In this document: positions 23,714 through 25,883 of the stretch, one piece after another
How the letters are laid out: every line of letters starts with the position of its first letter
Position numbering within the stretch: the first letter of the stretch is position 1
Source: Hyphomicrobiales bacterium
GTDB taxonomy: Bacteria; Pseudomonadota; Alphaproteobacteria; Rhizobiales; Devosiaceae
Direction of reading: 5' to 3'
Length of the DNA: 25,883 nt
Assembly (NCBI GenBank): GCA_027082895.1
Contig: JALWTJ010000155.1
Span: forward strand, 1-25,883
The notes under the pieces: model-generated
Databases searched by the model: none
Told to the model about the DNA's origin: nothing
Seen by the model: the letters and a program-made list of their open reading frames with translations, nothing else
Program-made: the position numbers and the translations under genes

Positions 23714-24657
23714 GCATGCAGGCGCACATTGCAGAGCCGGGACGGGCCGGGAAGTGGGTACGCACCGTTTCAGGCTGGTTTGCCGGGCGCGGGCGGACGC
23801 TGGTCATTGCCATACCCATGCTGTGGCTGCTCCTGTTCTTTCTGGTGCCGTTCCTGGTCGTGGGGAAAATATCCCTGTCGGAAGCGGCCATTGCCCGCCC
23901 GCCCTACCTGCCGATCTGGAATTTCGAGGACGGCATTCTCACCCTGTCCCTCAATCTGGGAAACTTCCAGTTCCTGGCCGAGGACAGCCTCTATTTCAAC
24001 GCCTATGTGCAGTCGCTGCAGATTGCCTTCTTTTCCACCATCCTGGCGCTGCTGATCGGCTATCCCATGGCCTATGTGATCGCGCGGGCCCCCGCCCGTC
24101 TGCGCAACCTGCTGCTGATGCTGGTCATCCTGCCGTTCTGGACCTCGTTCCTGCTGCGCATCTATGCCTGGATCGGTATTCTGAAAACCAATGGCGTCAT
24201 CAACAACATCCTGCTCAGCCTGGGGATCATCCATGAACCGCTGGTAATGATGCAGACCAATTTCGCGGTCTATGTGGGCATCGTCTACACCTACCTGCCC
24301 TTCATGATCCTGCCGCTCTATTCCACGCTGGTGAAACTGGATGAATCCCTGTTCGAGGCGGCGGCGGACCTGGGGGCACGGCCCCTGACCATCTTCCTGA
24401 GCGTCACCCTGCCCCTTTCGGTTCCCGGCATCATTGCCGGCTCCATGCTGGTGTTCATCCCCGTGGTGGGGGAATTCGTCACCCCCGAATTGCTGGGGGG
24501 GCCGGACACGCTGATGATCGGGCGGCAATTGTGGACCGAGTTCTTTGCCAACAGGGACTGGCCGGTCGCTTCAGCGGTGGCCATCGTGATGCTGATCGTT
24601 CTGGTGCTGCCGGTCATGCTGCTGCAACGCACGCAACCGGATGAAGCGGGAGGGTAA
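23710..24657 (+). CDS. potH: Polyamine ABC transporter permease (PotH type)
   Basis: A 315-residue inner-membrane subunit. The first membrane helix covers about residues 30-52 (TLVIAIPMLWLLLFFLVPFLV), then a periplasmic stretch (about 60-100) and five further hydrophobic segments. The cytoplasmic EAA loop that docks on the ATPase reads LFEAAADLGARPLTIFL (about 224-240), followed by VTLPLSVPGIIAG. The length matches E. coli PotH (about 317). Its start overlaps the potG stop by four bases and potI begins 5 bases after its stop. Confidence 0.94.
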   Translation: MSMQAHIAEPGRAGKWVRTVSGWFAGRGRTLVIAIPMLWLLLFFLVPFLVVGKISLSEAAIARPPYLPIWNFEDGILTLSLNLGNFQFLAEDSLYFNAYVQSLQIAFFSTILALLIGYPMAYVIARAPARLRNLLLMLVILPFWTSFLLRIYAWIGILKTNGVINNILLSLGIIHEPLVMMQTNFAVYVGIVYTYLPFMILPLYSTLVKLDESLFEAAADLGARPLTIFLSVTLPLSVPGIIAGSMLVFIPVVGEFVTPELLGGPDTLMIGRQLWTEFFANRDWPVASAVAIVMLIVLVLPVMLLQRTQPDEAGG

Positions 24658-24662
24658 GGGCC

Positions 24663-25466
24663 ATGCAACGCAAGTCCCGCCTGGTTCTGATCGCGGCGAT
24701 CCTGGGGTTCATCTTCCTTTATGCGCCCATGGTGTCCCTGGTGATCTTTTCCTTCAACAAGAGCAAGCTGGTCACCGTTTGGGGGGGCTTTTCCACCAAG
24801 TGGTATGGCGAACTGTTCCAGAATGCCCAGATCCTGAACGCGGCCGGTCTCAGCCTGCGAATCGCCGTCATCAGCGCCAGCCTGGCCCTTGTCATCGGCA
24901 CCATCGCCGCCTTCGTGCTGGTAAGGTTCGGCCGCTTCCGGGGCCGCAACCTGCTGACCGGCATGATCACATCCCCCCTGGTCATGCCCGATGTAATCAT
25001 CGGCCTGTCCCTGTTGCTGATGTTCGTGGCCATGCAGAACCTGATCGGCTGGCCAAACCGGGGCATGACGACCATCATCATTGCCCATGCCACCTTCGGG
25101 GCCGCCTATGTGGCCGTGGTGGTGCAATCGCGGCTCAGGGACATGGATCTTTCGGTGGAAGAAGCGGCCGCCGATCTGGGAGCGGGCGCCGTCCGGGTGT
25201 TTTTCGACATCACCCTGCCCATCATTTCCCCCGCCCTGATCTCGGGCTGGCTGCTTTCCTTCACCCTGTCCATGGACGATCTGGTGATTACCAGTTTCGT
25301 GTCCGGACCCGGCTCCTCCACCCTGCCCATGGTGATCTTTTCCAAGGTCCGGCTGGGGGTGTCGCCAGATATCAACGCCCTTGCCACCATCATCATCCTG
25401 ATCGTTTCGGTCGGGGTGATCGGAGCGGCCCTGGCCATGCGAAAAAAGGACATGCCCCATGGCTGA
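24663..25466 (+). CDS. potI: Polyamine ABC transporter permease (PotI type)
   Basis: The second permease subunit, 267 residues with six predicted membrane helices, forming the heterodimeric channel with the PotH-like protein. Family markers include SLVIFSFNKSKLVTVWGGFS near the N-terminus, the EAA loop EEAAADLGAGAVRVFFDITLP, and the highly conserved SMDDLVITSFVSGPGSSTLP. GGAGGG lies upstream of the ATG at 24663. The last 8 bases overlap the start of the agmatinase-like gene. Confidence 0.94.
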   Translation: MQRKSRLVLIAAILGFIFLYAPMVSLVIFSFNKSKLVTVWGGFSTKWYGELFQNAQILNAAGLSLRIAVISASLALVIGTIAAFVLVRFGRFRGRNLLTGMITSPLVMPDVIIGLSLLLMFVAMQNLIGWPNRGMTTIIIAHATFGAAYVAVVVQSRLRDMDLSVEEAAADLGAGAVRVFFDITLPIISPALISGWLLSFTLSMDDLVITSFVSGPGSSTLPMVIFSKVRLGVSPDINALATIIILIVSVGVIGAALAMRKKDMPHG

Positions 25467-25883
25467 CAGTCCGGATCAGGCATTCTGCAAAAACGACCCG
25501 CGGGGCCGCTGGCCCGAACCTACCTATTCGGGGGCCCTGAGCTTCCTGCGCCGTATCTATTCGCGTGAACTGGAAGGAGTAGACGTGGCGGTCAGCGGTG
25601 TTGCCTATGATTGCGCCACCACCTACCGGTCCGGGTGCCGGCTGGGCCCGCGCGCCATTCGCGAGGCCTCGGTGCAGCTGGCGGAGCTGGATGCGTTTCC
25701 GTTCGGCTTTGATCCATTTGATACCCTTAACGTGGTTGACTGGGGGGATGCGGCCATCGATCCACACCATCCCCTTTCGGTACCCGGTGACATTGAAGCC
25801 CATGGGGCGAACATTCTGAAGACGGGCACGAAAATGCTCACCTTCGGCGGGGACCATTTCATCACCTATCCCCTGTTGCGGGC
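25459..25883 (+). CDS. speB: Agmatinase-like ureohydrolase (SpeB family), truncated by window end
   Basis: The first 141 codons of a ureohydrolase, open to the window edge. Agmatinases split agmatine into putrescine and urea with two Mn ions; guanidinobutyrase or another guanidino hydrolase is also possible. The protein begins MADSPDQAFCKNDPRGRW and shows the family motifs VAVSGVAYDCATTYRSG, GCRLGPRAIREAS and the first metal-ligand motif FGGDHFITYPLLR at the very end (His of GGDH). The usual GVP(F/Y)D is SGVAYD here. The ATG overlaps the potI stop by 8 bases. The second metal motif (DAH.D) lies outside the window, so completeness cannot be judged. Confidence 0.88.
   Translation, partial: MADSPDQAFCKNDPRGRWPEPTYSGALSFLRRIYSRELEGVDVAVSGVAYDCATTYRSGCRLGPRAIREASVQLAELDAFPFGFDPFDTLNVVDWGDAAIDPHHPLSVPGDIEAHGANILKTGTKMLTFGGDHFITYPLLR

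Overview
The window looks like chromosomal DNA of an alphaproteobacterium, probably Rhodospirillales-like. The evidence is high GC (about 60% by eye), a complex I NDUFA9-type NAD-binding protein, an AcoR-like regulator/aldehyde dehydrogenase/DUF779 module, and an exported protein with 'DGECDDPRF.GPGMA' repeats of a kind I associate with Alphaproteobacteria. The lineage is an inference from gene content. I saw no phage, insertion sequence, CRISPR array or plasmid gene.

Layout. (1) 134-2092: an exported SH3b / crystallin-like protein with five C-terminal Cys-pair repeats, ending at a strong terminator. (2) 2190-5670, minus strand: glutathione S-transferase, queG, an atypical SDR/epimerase and a GNAT acetyltransferase. 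(3) 5784-8023, plus strand: uppP and an O-acetylhomoserine sulfhydrylase (metY). (4) 8167-9147, minus: NDUFA9-like protein. (5) 9352-9438: tRNA-Leu(CAG) with its own promoter. (6) 9667-12726, minus: an AcoR-like regulator without an AAA+ domain, then an aldehyde dehydrogenase, then DUF779. An 18-bp perfect palindrome lies upstream of the dehydrogenase and a hairpin plus T-run separates it from DUF779. (7) 12980-16349: a cupin divergent from an overlapping three-gene operon (amidohydrolase/nucleoside deaminase, purine nucleoside phosphorylase, SDR). (8) 16400-25883: a polyamine block. A GntR regulator and a PuuB-like oxidase run on the minus strand, divergent from puuA, a second puuB-like gene, potFGHI-like transporter genes and an agmatinase-like gene cut by the window end.

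How the genes fit together. The right half is a coherent system for importing polyamines, making putrescine from agmatine and gamma-glutamylating and oxidising it. The adjacent deaminase/phosphorylase operon could take methylthioadenosine, the by-product of spermidine synthesis, to methylthioribose-1-phosphate. The divergent cupin and the more distant metY resemble the last steps of the Rhodospirillum rubrum methylthio salvage route (methanethiol release and recapture as methionine). That functional link is a hypothesis. It gains some support from promoter-like elements with the same spacing and the same 9-bp GATATATCA core upstream of both the deaminase operon and puuA.
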